64,000 nt of DNA from Vampirovibrio chlorellavorus (GTDB lineage: Bacteria > Cyanobacteriota > Vampirovibrionia > Vampirovibrionales > Vampirovibrionaceae), in contig NZ_QFWH01000001.1 in the NCBI RefSeq assembly GCF_003149375.1, forward strand, positions 150,753-214,752, in the 5' to 3' direction. The translations under genes were made by a program, and so were the position numbers. The notes below the pieces were generated by a model, which saw only the letters and a program-made list of their open reading frames with translations, did not search any database and had not been told where the DNA came from. Shown here piece after piece: positions 53,339 through 63,154 of the stretch. Numbering within the stretch: the first letter of the stretch is position 1; each line of letters begins with the position of its first letter.

Positions 53339-55450
53339 TTAAGCCAATTGGGCCAAATCCACCCGCACCGAGCCCACAGCGGTGGCCTTCACGCTGGGGC
53401 CAATCTCGTTATAGGACAACACGGCAATTTGGGGCAGCATGCGCTCAATCATGCGCCTGAACGGCAGCCGCAAGCGGGCATTGCACAGCAAGACCGGCTG
53501 CACCCCGTGGGCCCCAATGACCCGCTCTATTTCCTGATTGAGGGCGGCAAACAGTTTTTGGGTAAACACGGGCCCCAGGGCCAAAGTCTGCCCGTCTTGC
53601 GTCAGTCCCTGGGCCATTTGCTCTTCCACAGTCGGATCCAGGGTTAACACGGGCAATTCTCCAGTGTCCGGGTTTTGGTGCTGCTTGCAAATACTGCGGG
53701 ACAGGGCCATGCGCACCTGCTCGGTCAGGTAATCCGGATCTTTGTTCACCCGGCAGTGATAGCCCAGTGACTCCAGAATGGTCACCATGTCCCGAATGCT
53801 GACTTTTTCCCGCAGTAAATTCTGCAAAATAATCTGAATTTCGGCTTCGGTGAGCGTATCGGGAACCAAATCGGTCACCAGGCTTTCGTTGGACTTTTTC
53901 ACGTTGGTCAACAGGTTCTGGACATCGGCCCGGCCCAGAATATCCGCCGAATTTTTCTTGATGAATTCCGTTAAATGCGTAGAGACAACCGCCGAAGCAC
54001 TGACCACGGTGTATCCGTTCATTTCGGCCTGCTCTTTTTCGTCGGCTTCAATCCACAAAGCGGGCAAGCCAAAGGCGGGTTCCTTGGTCTCAATGCCCTG
54101 AATGGGCTCGATGATATCGGGATCGGTACTCATGGCCAGCCACAAATCGGCCATGACCTCCCCCTGATCAATGGTTACCCCCCGCAGCTTGATGTTGTAC
54201 TGGTTGGGCGGTAATTGCAAATTGTCTCGCACCCGAATGGAGGGCAGTACAAAACCAAACTCCAGCGCCACCTGCTTGCGAATTTGGGCGATCCGCTCCA
54301 GCAGGTCGCCTCCGGCTTCCGCCTCAATCAGGGGCACCAGCCGATAGCCGATTTCCAGCTCCATGGTTTCCACTTGCAGCAAATCCAGAACATTTTCCGT
54401 GGTGGTCTTTTTCTTTTGAACGGTTTTGGCCTTGTTGTCTTCCAGCAATTTCATCTCGGCCTTTTCCCGGGTATTTTTCACCAGCAGAAAACTCCCGCCC
54501 ACGGCCAAGGCTCCGACGGTGAGGAAGGGCAAGTTGGGCAAACCGGGAATCATGCCCATCAACAGCATCAGGCTACCCATAATGGCCATAACCTTGGGAT
54601 TCTGGAACATCTGCCCGCCGATTTCATCCCCCAGAGAGACCTCGGAATCGTTGACCCGGGTGACCAGAATACCGGTGGCCGCCGAAATAATCAGGGCAGG
54701 CAACTGGGAGACCAGACCATCCCCCACCGATAAGGTGGTAAAGGTGGCGGCGGCTTGCTCCAAGGGCATGCCCATCTGCATCACCCCGATAATCAGGCCG
54801 CCCACAATGTTGATGACCGTAATGATAATGGCGGCAATGGCATCGCCTTTCACAAACTTGCTGGCACCGTCCATGGTTCCGTAAAAATCGGCCTCTCGCT
54901 GAATGTTTTGCCGACGACGCTTAGCCTCTTTTTCATCGATCATACCGGCGTTCAAATCGGCATCAATACTCAACTGCTTACCGGGCATGGCATCCAAAGT
55001 GAAGCGGGCGGCCACTTCCGAGACGCGGCCCGCACCGTTGGTGATAACGATGAAGTTAATGATGATGAGGATGATGAAGATCAGCATACCCACCACGTAA
55101 TTGCCCCCAATCACAAAGTTCCCGAAGGCGTGAACCACTTGCCCGGCTTCCCCATTCAGCAAAATCAGCCGGGTGGTGCTGACGTTGAGGCCCAGCCGGA
55201 ACAAGGTGGCAAACAGCAAAATGGTGGGAAAGGTGGAGTACTGAAGCGGCTCCTGCGTGTAGAGCGTGACCAGCAAAATGGTGACCGACAGGGCGATGTT
55301 CAGGGTCAGAAATACATCCAGAATCAAGGGCGACAGAGGGATCACCATCATGGTGACCACAAACACGATGCCTACCGCCAACAGCACGTCGTTGTGCTTT
55401 AGCAAGTCCTTCCAGCCCAGCCGAGGCATTTTTTTGTTGGGAGCGCTCAT
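53339..55450 (-). CDS. flhA: Flagellar export gate protein FlhA
   Basis: A 703-residue component of the type III flagellar export gate. About eight membrane helices in the first 330 residues, with the family motif (VNFIVITNGAGRVSEVAARFTLDAMPGKQLSIDADLNAGMID). The C-terminal cytosolic domain shows ALWIEADEKEQAEMNGYTVVSASAVVSTHLTEFIKKNSADILGRADVQNLLTNVKKS. FlhA C-terminus binds export chaperones. The ATGA overlap with flhB supports coupled translation. Confidence 0.97.
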   Translation of the reverse strand: MSAPNKKMPRLGWKDLLKHNDVLLAVGIVFVVTMMVIPLSPLILDVFLTLNIALSVTILLVTLYTQEPLQYSTFPTILLFATLFRLGLNVSTTRLILLNGEAGQVVHAFGNFVIGGNYVVGMLIFIILIIINFIVITNGAGRVSEVAARFTLDAMPGKQLSIDADLNAGMIDEKEAKRRRQNIQREADFYGTMDGASKFVKGDAIAAIIITVINIVGGLIIGVMQMGMPLEQAAATFTTLSVGDGLVSQLPALIISAATGILVTRVNDSEVSLGDEIGGQMFQNPKVMAIMGSLMLLMGMIPGLPNLPFLTVGALAVGGSFLLVKNTREKAEMKLLEDNKAKTVQKKKTTTENVLDLLQVETMELEIGYRLVPLIEAEAGGDLLERIAQIRKQVALEFGFVLPSIRVRDNLQLPPNQYNIKLRGVTIDQGEVMADLWLAMSTDPDIIEPIQGIETKEPAFGLPALWIEADEKEQAEMNGYTVVSASAVVSTHLTEFIKKNSADILGRADVQNLLTNVKKSNESLVTDLVPDTLTEAEIQIILQNLLREKVSIRDMVTILESLGYHCRVNKDPDYLTEQVRMALSRSICKQHQNPDTGELPVLTLDPTVEEQMAQGLTQDGQTLALGPVFTQKLFAALNQEIERVIGAHGVQPVLLCNARLRLPFRRMIERMLPQIAVLSYNEIGPSVKATAVGSVRVDLAQLA

Positions 55451-56607
55451 TCGCTAGCCTCCTCCCGCAGCTTGCGCTTGGCTTCCTGTTTGGCCGCTTC
55501 TTTCTGGGCGGCCTCCTTGGAGCGCTTTTGGGCCGCCAACCGACGTCCCTTATGTTTGGCAAACACAAAGGCCAGCACTTCGGCCACGGCCACAAACAAA
55601 TCCGGCGGAATCATGGCTTCCACCTCCACCACCGGGTACAAGGCCCGAGCCAGAGGCTTGTTTTCCACCATGGGGACACCTGCTTCTTTGGCCACTTCCT
55701 TGATTTTCTGGGCGAAGATATCTTTTCCCATGGCCACCACCACCGGGGCGGGGGCAATGTCCGGGTCGTACTTCAGGGCGATGGCGTAGTGGGTGGGGTT
55801 GGTAATCACCACATCGGCGGTAGGCACGGCGGCCAACTGGCGGGTGCGAATCATCTTCATGCCCATCTGGCGCATGCGGCTTTTCATCATGGGGTCGCCA
55901 TCGGAATTTTTGCGTTCGTCCTTGATGTCCTGCTTGGACATGCGCAACTGCTTTTCCAGTTCCCAAGCCTGATAGCGCCAGTCGGCGATGCCGATGATTA
56001 AAAAGGCAATGCAGCCCTGCTTGGCGATTTCCCCGGCCACGCCCACGATGACCCCCCAGGCGGTGGGCACATCCACAGCGCCCAAGCCCATCAGTTCCTG
56101 CAAATGCCCACTGATGACCGAATAGCCACAGGTGCCGATGATGGTCATTTTGAGCAGGGCCTTGACCACTTCAATCACCGAGCGCGTAGAAAACAGGCGC
56201 TTAAAGCCATTCAGCGGGTTCAGTTTATCCAGCTTGGGAGAGATGGCCTGCATGGTGAAGAGGGGACGCACCTGCACCAGGTTGGACAAGGCGGCCATCA
56301 CGCACACGGAAAGCAAAAACGGCAGCATCAGCCAGATCATGGACTGCAAGGTGCCGGAGAAGATGGCGTCAAAGCCATCCTGGGTCATGGGTTGCAACAC
56401 CGCCGGGCTGGTTAGCAACTGGCCAAAGGTGTACTGCATTTGGGCGTAGACCGTATTAACGGTGTATGGCCCCATCGATCCCATAATCCAGGTGACGGCA
56501 ATCATGACCAGCGCGGCGTTGAAGTCCTGGCTTTTGGCCACCTGTCCCTTGGCCCGCGCATCCGAGATGCGCTTGCCTGTTGGCTTTTCTGTCTTTTCTC
56601 CAGACAT
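55447..56607 (-). CDS. flhB: Flagellar export protein FlhB
   Basis: Substrate-specificity switch of the export gate, 386 residues. N-terminal ERTEKPTGKRI-like segment (EKTEKPTGKRISDARAKGQV), four membrane helices, and the autocleavage site NPTHYAIALKYD. The C-terminal tail is very basic (RLAAQKRSKEAAQKEAAKQEAKRKLREEAS). AGG lies 7 nt upstream of the ATG. Overlaps flhA by 4 nt. Confidence 0.97.
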   Translation of the reverse strand: MSGEKTEKPTGKRISDARAKGQVAKSQDFNAALVMIAVTWIMGSMGPYTVNTVYAQMQYTFGQLLTSPAVLQPMTQDGFDAIFSGTLQSMIWLMLPFLLSVCVMAALSNLVQVRPLFTMQAISPKLDKLNPLNGFKRLFSTRSVIEVVKALLKMTIIGTCGYSVISGHLQELMGLGAVDVPTAWGVIVGVAGEIAKQGCIAFLIIGIADWRYQAWELEKQLRMSKQDIKDERKNSDGDPMMKSRMRQMGMKMIRTRQLAAVPTADVVITNPTHYAIALKYDPDIAPAPVVVAMGKDIFAQKIKEVAKEAGVPMVENKPLARALYPVVEVEAMIPPDLFVAVAEVLAFVFAKHKGRRLAAQKRSKEAAQKEAAKQEAKRKLREEASE

Positions 56608-56624
56608 GGACTAGCCTACCCCCA

Positions 56625-57410
56625 TCAGGTCTTGTACAGGTTTAGCAGGACTTTGATCAGTGTGGCGTACTGATCACCCAGTAAACTGCTGAGGTACGGC
56701 AGGCTGACCATCATAGCGAACAAACCACCGCCCACCTTGACCGGCAAGCCCACGATGAAAATATTCATTTGCGGCATGACCTTGGCCACAAAGCTCAGGG
56801 CAATTTCCAGCAAGATGAGAATCGACATCAGCGGCACGCTAATCATCATGGCCATAATAAACATATCGCTACTGAGCTTGATAAAACGCTCCGCCATCAA
56901 CCCTCCGGTCAAATTCCCTTCCCCGATAAAATGCCCCAGCGGGATGGCATTAAAACTACGGTCTACCCCGGCAATGAGGGCGTGATGGATGTTGAGGTTT
57001 AAAAACAGAAGGGCCGCAAAGTAGAAAAAGAACTGTCCCACCACGGCTGATTGGGTATTGGTGACCGGGTCCAGCAAATTGGCGATGGATAGGCCCATTT
57101 GCATGCTGAAAAACTCTCCGGCCACTTGCAGGGCAATAAACACCAGATTGGCCGTAAAGCCGATTAAAATGCCCAGAACGCTTTCCTGAAGGACCAACAG
57201 GGAAAACTGGATGAGATCCTTGGGAATAACCAGATGGGCCGAGTGCAGGGGAAACAGAATGAGAGCCATGGCCACGGCAAAGCCCACTTTAACCTGCGCT
57301 GGAATGTTGTGCATATTGAACAGCGGCGCGCTGACCAGCATGCCGGTAATGCGAAACAGCACCAGCAAAAAGGCGATGACGGTATTTAAGGTTAGCAGGC
57401 TCAAATCCAA
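56625..57410 (-). CDS. fliR: Flagellar export protein FliR
   Basis: A 261-residue membrane protein of the export gate, all helices. FRITGMLVSAPLFNMHNIPAQVKVGFA at the start and the family's GLSIANLLDPVTNTQSAVVGQFF in the middle. TTG start at 57410 with AGGAG about 10 nt upstream; no in-frame ATG fits better. It follows fliQ by 28 bp. Confidence 0.95.
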   Translation of the reverse strand: MDLSLLTLNTVIAFLLVLFRITGMLVSAPLFNMHNIPAQVKVGFAVAMALILFPLHSAHLVIPKDLIQFSLLVLQESVLGILIGFTANLVFIALQVAGEFFSMQMGLSIANLLDPVTNTQSAVVGQFFFYFAALLFLNLNIHHALIAGVDRSFNAIPLGHFIGEGNLTGGLMAERFIKLSSDMFIMAMMISVPLMSILILLEIALSFVAKVMPQMNIFIVGLPVKVGGGLFAMMVSLPYLSSLLGDQYATLIKVLLNLYKT

Positions 57411-57438
57411 ACCAATTCATCTCCTGAAGGCGTTACGG

Positions 57439-57720
57439 TTACTGCTTGGGGGTTTTGGCCACGGTCACCAGCGTGTCAAAAATCCGGTTGGAATAATCCA
57501 ACACCATCTGGGTCATCCACGGCCCGGCCAATATCAAAATGAGAAACGAGGCCAGCAATTTGGGCACAAAGGACAACGAGGCTTCCTGAATTTGAGTGAC
57601 CGCCTGAAAAATGGAAATGGCCACCCCCACCATCAGGTTCACCAGCAACATGGGCGCGGATAGCAAAATAATCAGCCACAGGGCATTCTGCAGGAGATCG
57701 ATAAATGCGGCTTCCGTCAT
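57439..57720 (-). CDS. fliQ: Flagellar export protein FliQ
   Basis: A 93-residue two-helix membrane protein, standard for FliQ (ALWLIILLSAPMLLVNLMVGVAISIFQAVTQIQEASLSFVPKLLASFLILILAGPWM). AGGAGAG lies upstream of the ATG. Located between fliP (12 bp gap) and fliR. Confidence 0.96.
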   Translation of the reverse strand: MTEAAFIDLLQNALWLIILLSAPMLLVNLMVGVAISIFQAVTQIQEASLSFVPKLLASFLILILAGPWMTQMVLDYSNRIFDTLVTVAKTPKQ

Positions 57721-57732
57721 CGGCGCTCTCTC

Positions 57733-58515
57733 CTATCCAAACCCACTGACCAGAGATTGAGAGATGAGATGCCAGCCGTCTACCAGCACAAACAGCACCA
57801 GCTTGAAGGGTAGGGCGATGGTGGCGGGCGGCAGGAACATCATCCCCATGGACACCAATACGCTGGAGACCACCATATCGATAATCAAGAACGGCAGAAA
57901 GATGATGAAGCCCAGCTGAAAGGCAGTTTTCAACTCACTGATGGTAAAGGCGGGCAGCAACACATAGGTGGGCACTTCCCCCCGGTTTTTGGGCTTTTTC
58001 AGTTTGGCCAGCCCCATAAATAATTCCAGATCCTTGGGAGCGGTTTGCTTGAACATAAAGGTTCGCACGGGCACCATAGCCTTGGTCAAGGCTTCCTCCT
58101 GCGGCATTTGACCTTTAAGATAAGGCTGAAAGGCCTGCTTGTTGATCCGATCGATGGTGGGCGACATCACAAAAAAGGTGAGGATTAGGGATAATCCAAT
58201 AATCACCTGACTGGGCGGCAACTGAGGCGTACCAATGGCTTGCCGAACCAGAGATAATACGATCACAATCCGGGTAAAGGCTGTGCCCATCACCAAAATA
58301 GCGGGAGCCAGGGTCAGGACGGTCAACAACACCAATATTTGCAGACCCTTGCTGACCTCCTGCGGGTTGGTGGCCGAGCCCACTTTAATATCCACGGTGG
58401 GAATGCCCACCTGAGCCATGGCCGGAGAGGCCAGCAGCCCAGCGAGTGCCAGCCCTGCCAATAACAGCGCCCACGTTTTCCATCCACAAACTGCCCTGAT
58501 GCCTAAGCCGGTCAT
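57733..58515 (-). CDS. fliP: Flagellar export protein FliP
   Basis: A 260-residue export-gate protein with an N-terminal signal sequence (WALLLAGLALAGLLASPAMA). The body shows FTRIVIVLSLVRQAIGTPQLPPSQVIIGLSLILTFFVMSP and PFLIIDMVVSSVLVSMGMMFLPP. The ATG at 58515 is chosen from a longer open frame because GGAG lies 9 nt before it. First gene of the minus-strand cluster fliP-Q-R-flhB-flhA. No fliO was recognised upstream. Confidence 0.96.
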   Translation of the reverse strand: MTGLGIRAVCGWKTWALLLAGLALAGLLASPAMAQVGIPTVDIKVGSATNPQEVSKGLQILVLLTVLTLAPAILVMGTAFTRIVIVLSLVRQAIGTPQLPPSQVIIGLSLILTFFVMSPTIDRINKQAFQPYLKGQMPQEEALTKAMVPVRTFMFKQTAPKDLELFMGLAKLKKPKNRGEVPTYVLLPAFTISELKTAFQLGFIIFLPFLIIDMVVSSVLVSMGMMFLPPATIALPFKLVLFVLVDGWHLISQSLVSGFG

Positions 58516-58772
58516 CCGGTCTAACTCCACACTTTCACCACGTTCCTCCACAGTATGGAGGTTTTGGGGGCGGTGAACATCATCCAAACGGTGGAGGCTG
58601 TGGGTGGTCGGTTTGGGGCCCTTCCGGGCTGGAGCGTCAGGCCCCAAACCGTTTGTCAGGGCAGCTTTCACCACACGTTTGTAACTGTATGAATACAGCG
58701 AGTTAAAGATAGACGCTGGGCAACTTTGCCCAAAGCAGTTCCACAGTTTGTTTGAGCTGCACGCAGTTTTAG

Positions 58773-58807
58773 AAACGTGTTGGCAAGGCTGCCCTGCCAA
58801 CACGTTT
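58773..58807 (-). terminator. Hairpin after the dnaJ-like gene
   Basis: AAACGTGTTGGCA pairs with TGCCAACACGTTT over 13 bp with a 9-nt loop. It begins at the stop codon of the leftward dnaJ-like gene. The T run on the minus strand is short, so termination efficiency is uncertain. Confidence 0.55.
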
Positions 58808-59973
58808 TAAGATTTTTTGGAGTGGGATTTCTCAGGACGCAAACGGGCCAACTCCTGATACAGCTCCTTCTCCCGAGCGGACAAGGCATCCGGCACCACT
58901 ACAGAGACGGTGACATAATGATCCCCCTGGGTCAGGCCGCTTTGCACCCCACGCTCCTTCAGTCGAAACACCTTGCCCGGCTGAGTGCCCGGCGGCACGG
59001 TCATCTTCATTGGCCCATGCAAGGTGGAAACCTCGATTTCGCAGCCCAGCACCGCATCCGTCAACGCTATCACCACATCCCCGTAAACATCCAGCCCTTC
59101 AATGCGCAAGCCCGCATCCACGCTGATTTCAATTTGCAGGAACAGATCCCCGTTTTCCGCCCCGCCGTAGCCACGGCCCCCTTCTTTGGCCACCCGCACC
59201 CGGGAACCGTTTTTTACCCCGGCGGGAATGCGCACATCGATTTTTTTAAGGCGCACCAGAATTTTATCCCCGCCACAGGCGGTACACACCAGACCGTTCA
59301 CTTTGCCTGTCCCGGAACAGCGGCGGCAAATTTCATTGTGCTGAACATTGACCGTTTTCACCACCCCATCCATGGCCTCCTGCGGGGTGATGGCGACCTT
59401 CACCTGCACATCCTCGCCCCGTTGAGGTGCTTCAGACTTTTTGCCGCTGTCTTTTTTGGCGCTAAATACGCCCTCTGCCGCATTGGCAGCCTTGGCCGAC
59501 TTCTCCTGAAAGCCCTTCTTCAAAAAGGACTCAAACAGGTCATTAATGGAGGTAGTGCTGCCTTTGTCCTTGCCCGGCTCGGCTTTATTCGCCGCTTGCT
59601 TGCCAGTGGACGCGGCGGAGTCCGGGGCGGACTCCGACCGGGCCTTTTTTTCAGAAGCGGGCGGGGGACTGGCCTTCCCCTTGGGCGTTTGATCGCCCTG
59701 CTTGCTGTAAGCCGCCTTGCCCTCCGCCGGATTGCCCCCCGCATTACCCTTCATGGCCCGCAGACTGGCATCGTGCATGGCCCGTTTCTCCGGGTTGCTT
59801 AAAATCTCATAGGCCTCGTTAATTTCCTTAAAACGCTCCTCGGCCTGGGCGTTGCCCGCATTGAGATCCGGGTGATGCTGACGGGCCAGCTTGCGAAAAG
59901 CGCTACGCACGGCATCGACATCGGCAAAGGCCTCCACCCCCAAAATCAGATAGTAGTTTTTAAAACTGGCCAT
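58807..59973 (-). CDS. DnaJ-like co-chaperone with half zinc finger
   Basis: A 388-residue type-I-like J protein. The J domain has HPD in RKLARQHHPDLNAGN. A Lys/Ala/Ser-rich linker spans about 85-185 in place of the Gly/Phe region. The cysteine-rich part has only CRRCSGTGKVNGLVCTACGG, two CxxC motifs (one zinc site) instead of four. The C-terminal substrate domains (VRIPAGVKNGSRVRV..., GCEIEVSTLHGPMKMTVPPGTQPGKVFRLKERGV) are intact. A CbpA/DnaJ intermediate. It lies downstream of lptF (128 bp). Confidence 0.88.
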   Translation of the reverse strand: MASFKNYYLILGVEAFADVDAVRSAFRKLARQHHPDLNAGNAQAEERFKEINEAYEILSNPEKRAMHDASLRAMKGNAGGNPAEGKAAYSKQGDQTPKGKASPPPASEKKARSESAPDSAASTGKQAANKAEPGKDKGSTTSINDLFESFLKKGFQEKSAKAANAAEGVFSAKKDSGKKSEAPQRGEDVQVKVAITPQEAMDGVVKTVNVQHNEICRRCSGTGKVNGLVCTACGGDKILVRLKKIDVRIPAGVKNGSRVRVAKEGGRGYGGAENGDLFLQIEISVDAGLRIEGLDVYGDVVIALTDAVLGCEIEVSTLHGPMKMTVPPGTQPGKVFRLKERGVQSGLTQGDHYVTVSVVVPDALSAREKELYQELARLRPEKSHSKKS

Positions 59974-60100
59974 GCAAACACTTCACACTTTCCCTCGGCT
60001 CTTCTATTTTAGAGCAAGTGTGGGCCCCCTCACCATATCCAGCCGGACGAGATTCAGGCAAATGGGTGCTGACAAACTGCCGTAGAAAAAACGGGATGGC

Positions 60101-61234
60101 TCAGCCTTGCTGCGGTCGCAGGCTTCGCAAGAGAAAGGTAATGGCCACGGCCACCAACAGTGGAATCCAGGCCACCAGCCAGGGGGCCACCAGATCCAAA
60201 GATCCGAAGCTGCCGGAAAACGGTACCAGAATGCTGTAGAAAAAGACCACCACGACTCCAAACAGCAACCCGTACACTCGGCTGGCCCGCACCCGCTCCA
60301 TACCGAGCAGGGCACCCAGTAAGGCAAATATCAGGGTAGCCACCGGGGCCGACCACTTCTGCCAGGAGCGCACTTCAAAGAAGGGAATTTCCTGAAGCTG
60401 CCCGCCTTCTCTCATGAGTTTGATGTACTGGCGAAGCTGGCCCCAGGGCATGATCATGGGGTTTTGCCGGGTGTAATCCAGCAAAATAGACGCATATTTG
60501 TTGGTACGCACCTGCTGCTGGGCAAAAGGACGAATATCCTGATACACCCCTTCGCTGTCCAACACGTACTCAATGCCGTTATTCAGCTCCCACTGGTGGC
60601 GATCCGGCACCCAGCGGCCACTGTCAGCCCGAATAATACGAGAGATCTGCACCCCGGCCTGCGGGGTTTCCACATAGTAAAGGATGATGAAATCCGAGAG
60701 GGCCGCTTTTTGAATTTGGCCAATCAGGAAAAACTTGCTCAGTTTTTTGTCGTGATTCTTTTCCACAAACAAAAAATTGCGATCGGGAATGTCTTTCAAA
60801 TTGGCGTCGGTGTAGTACTTTTCCAGCACCGGGGCGGTTTGAGGGATCACCCACTCGTTAACCACAGCGTGAAGCCCCCCAAAGAGCAGCCCCACCCACA
60901 ACACGGCCCGCAGGATTCGGGCCGGGCTGATTCCGCTGGCCAACAGGGCCACCAGCTCATAATTCTGACTTAAGCGCTGAAACAAAATAATGGTGCCCAA
61001 CAGCACGGCCACCGGAATGGTTTGGGGCAAGACCTGAGGCACGTGCAGCAGGAACATCAGCGCACCCTGGGCGGGATTGATGTCACCGCCAAATACATAC
61101 TGGGTCAGCTTGAACAGGGTCTCCGGGGCCAGCCAGATGATGCTGAACAAGACCACCGCAAACAGGATAATCAAGGTCAACTGGCTGCACAGATACCAGT
61201 CCAGTAGGGAGAAACGCTTGAACACTTTGACCAC
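60101..61234 (-). CDS. lptF: LPS export permease LptF/LptG family (YjgP/YjgQ)
   Basis: A 377-residue permease from a GTG start with TAGGAG upstream. Three membrane helices at each end (LTLIILFAVVLFSIIWL; VLPQTIPVAVLLGTIILF; VYGLLFGVVVVFFYSILVPF) around a periplasmic beta-jellyroll. It overlaps no gene but starts 9 nt after lptB, so it is its partner. Only one permease is in the cluster, so it may act as a homodimer or with a partner elsewhere. Confidence 0.88.
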   Translation of the reverse strand: MVKVFKRFSLLDWYLCSQLTLIILFAVVLFSIIWLAPETLFKLTQYVFGGDINPAQGALMFLLHVPQVLPQTIPVAVLLGTIILFQRLSQNYELVALLASGISPARILRAVLWVGLLFGGLHAVVNEWVIPQTAPVLEKYYTDANLKDIPDRNFLFVEKNHDKKLSKFFLIGQIQKAALSDFIILYYVETPQAGVQISRIIRADSGRWVPDRHQWELNNGIEYVLDSEGVYQDIRPFAQQQVRTNKYASILLDYTRQNPMIMPWGQLRQYIKLMREGGQLQEIPFFEVRSWQKWSAPVATLIFALLGALLGMERVRASRVYGLLFGVVVVFFYSILVPFSGSFGSLDLVAPWLVAWIPLLVAVAITFLLRSLRPQQG

Positions 61235-61243
61235 GAGACTCTC

Positions 61244-61963
61244 CTACAAGCTGAAATCTTCGCCCAGATAAGTCCGGCGAACCATGTCGTTTTGAGCGAC
61301 TTCTACATTGGTACCAGAGAAAATCAACCGGCCATCGTGAATAATATTGGCCCGATCCACCACCGACAGGGTGGCCCGCGGGTTGTGGTCGGTCAGCAAA
61401 ACGCCCAGCCCACGCTCTTTCAACAGCACAATCAATTTTTGAATGTCCTGAATGGCAATGGGATCAATCCCAGTAAAGGGTTCATCCAGCAACAGGTACT
61501 TGGGGTTGGTGGCAATGGCCCGGGCAATCTCCACCCGTCGGCGCTCCCCACCCGAAAGGCTGATAACCGAAGCACTTCTCAGCTTGCTGATGCTGAACTC
61601 CTCCAACAGGGTATCAATGCGTTGCTGGCGTTGCTTGGCGGTCAGGGGCTGAAACTCCAGCACCAGGGCCAGGTTTTCTTCCACGCTCAGGCTGCGAAAC
61701 ACAGAAGTTTCCTGCGGCAAGTAGCCAATGCCTGCCCGGGCCCGCTCGTGAATGGGCAAATCGGACATGACTTGCCCATCCAGGGACACCAAGCCCGCAT
61801 CCGGCTTGACAATGCCGACCACCGAGTAGAACGTGGTGGTTTTACCGGCGCCGTTGGGGCCCAGCAAGCCCACAATCTCTCCCGGATTGATATCGAAAGA
61901 GACATCATTCACCACAGGGCGGCCCGCATAGCTTTTACGGAGGTGTTCGACGATGAGAGGCAT
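61244..61963 (-). CDS. lptB: LPS export ABC transporter ATPase LptB
   Basis: A 239-residue ATPase that powers LPS extraction from the inner membrane. Walker [12 protein letters not shown], signature [16 protein letters not shown], Walker [14 protein letters not shown] and the LptB C-terminal layout. Standard length. Lies between lptA and lptF on the minus strand. Confidence 0.96.
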   Translation of the reverse strand: MPLIVEHLRKSYAGRPVVNDVSFDINPGEIVGLLGPNGAGKTTTFYSVVGIVKPDAGLVSLDGQVMSDLPIHERARAGIGYLPQETSVFRSLSVEENLALVLEFQPLTAKQRQQRIDTLLEEFSISKLRSASVISLSGGERRRVEIARAIATNPKYLLLDEPFTGIDPIAIQDIQKLIVLLKERGLGVLLTDHNPRATLSVVDRANIIHDGRLIFSGTNVEVAQNDMVRRTYLGEDFSL

Positions 61964-62032
61964 GGTGTGTGGCGTTCCAAACTAAAGCAGATAAAACGGA
62001 GAACCGACCGGAGAAAACATCACCCGACGTAG

Positions 62033-63154
62033 TTAATAGTCCGATGAATCATCCGAGGGCAGGGACTTTCCAGCACCGCCAGCAGCACCCGCGCCTTTGC
62101 CAGCGGGGGTAGCGGTAGCCGGTTGGACCGGCTTGGTAGATTTAAAGTTCACCTTGACGTTACCCACGGCGTCAAAGTTTTTGGGGTTGGTGGTAATGGT
62201 GATTTTATCGGCGGTAATCACCCGACCCGGCTCGGTAATGGTGGGCCGCCCGGTCAGGAAAATACGATCCAGATCGTTGCCCTTGAGCTTAAAAGTAGCC
62301 TTGGGGCCCACGGCCACATAGTCATCATAAATAATTTTGACATGGCCACTAGCGATCATAATGTCCGAGGACTTGTCGTACTGCTGATAGTCTGAAGTAA
62401 TGATGACTTTGCGGGGTTTGGGTGCCGCCACCGGGCCAGCGGGCTTGGGGCTGGCCGCTTCTTCTTTCAGGTCAACGTTGGTGGTGACATTATGCTCGGC
62501 AATCATGTTGCCCGAATCCACCATAACAGTAATCCGATCGCCGTTAATGACGCTATTTTCCTGCTTGATTTTAGCCCCGCCGGAAAAAATAACGCGCTCG
62601 GCCTTGCCATCTGGCTTCATGCGCACGTTGGCCAGAGAACTAAAGGCCTGGGAGCCCTTGTAATCCACCTTGACGTTCCCGCTGGCGGAAACCACCTTGT
62701 TTTTATTGTCAAACTCCTGCACATCCGAGCGAATCAGGAACGGATCGGCGGCCACCGTGGCGATGTGGGACACCACATTGCCCAAAGCCCCGTAGCGGTC
62801 TTCCGCCAGATAAACTTTGATGATATCACCCACCACGCTATCTTCGCCCACGCTGGGCTTGATACGCTTAAAGGCGGGCCGGTTGAAGAAGTTGGCCACC
62901 TGCGGCTTCCCCGCCTCGTCCATATCCACTTCGGCCCGGCTGCCGGTGATTTTCATATCCTGAAAGGCCACTGTGACCCGTCCACTCAGGATATATTTTT
63001 TACTTTCCAGATTGTAGGACTGCTTGTCAGCGGTCATACGGATGCTGCTGGTATCCGGGGTAATGGCGGAGGTGGCAGAGGAGGCCAGAATCCAGGGGGA
63101 TAACAGGGCCGCAAAAGCTACCACGGCAGCTCTTTTATATACAAAGTAATTCAT
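62033..63154 (-). CDS. lptA: LptA/OstA-like periplasmic LPS transport protein, double-length
   Basis: A 373-residue protein from the ATG at 63154 with a signal peptide (AAVVAFAALLSPWILASSATSA). It contains repeated OstA-type beta-jellyroll segments (VTVAFQDMKITGSRAEVDMDEAG; GNVKVDYKGSQAFSSLANVRMKPDGKAERVIFSGGAKI; HVKIIYDDYVAVGPKATFKLKGNDLDRIFLTGRPTI), about twice the length of E. coli LptA (185). The C-terminus is Ala/Gly/Pro-rich. Adjacent lptB supports the role. A longer bridge might be needed in this envelope; that is inference. Confidence 0.85.
   Translation of the reverse strand: MNYFVYKRAAVVAFAALLSPWILASSATSAITPDTSSIRMTADKQSYNLESKKYILSGRVTVAFQDMKITGSRAEVDMDEAGKPQVANFFNRPAFKRIKPSVGEDSVVGDIIKVYLAEDRYGALGNVVSHIATVAADPFLIRSDVQEFDNKNKVVSASGNVKVDYKGSQAFSSLANVRMKPDGKAERVIFSGGAKIKQENSVINGDRITVMVDSGNMIAEHNVTTNVDLKEEAASPKPAGPVAAPKPRKVIITSDYQQYDKSSDIMIASGHVKIIYDDYVAVGPKATFKLKGNDLDRIFLTGRPTITEPGRVITADKITITTNPKNFDAVGNVKVNFKSTKPVQPATATPAGKGAGAAGGAGKSLPSDDSSDY

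Noticed and set aside
54755-55402. 215-codon His/Gln-rich plus-strand ORF
   Set aside because: Antisense to flhA; composition is the reverse complement of membrane-helix codons.
58777-59802. 341-codon plus-strand ORF
   Set aside because: Antisense to the dnaJ-like gene, whose domains are unmistakable. The plus frame has no recognisable motif and is Arg/Gly/His-biased.
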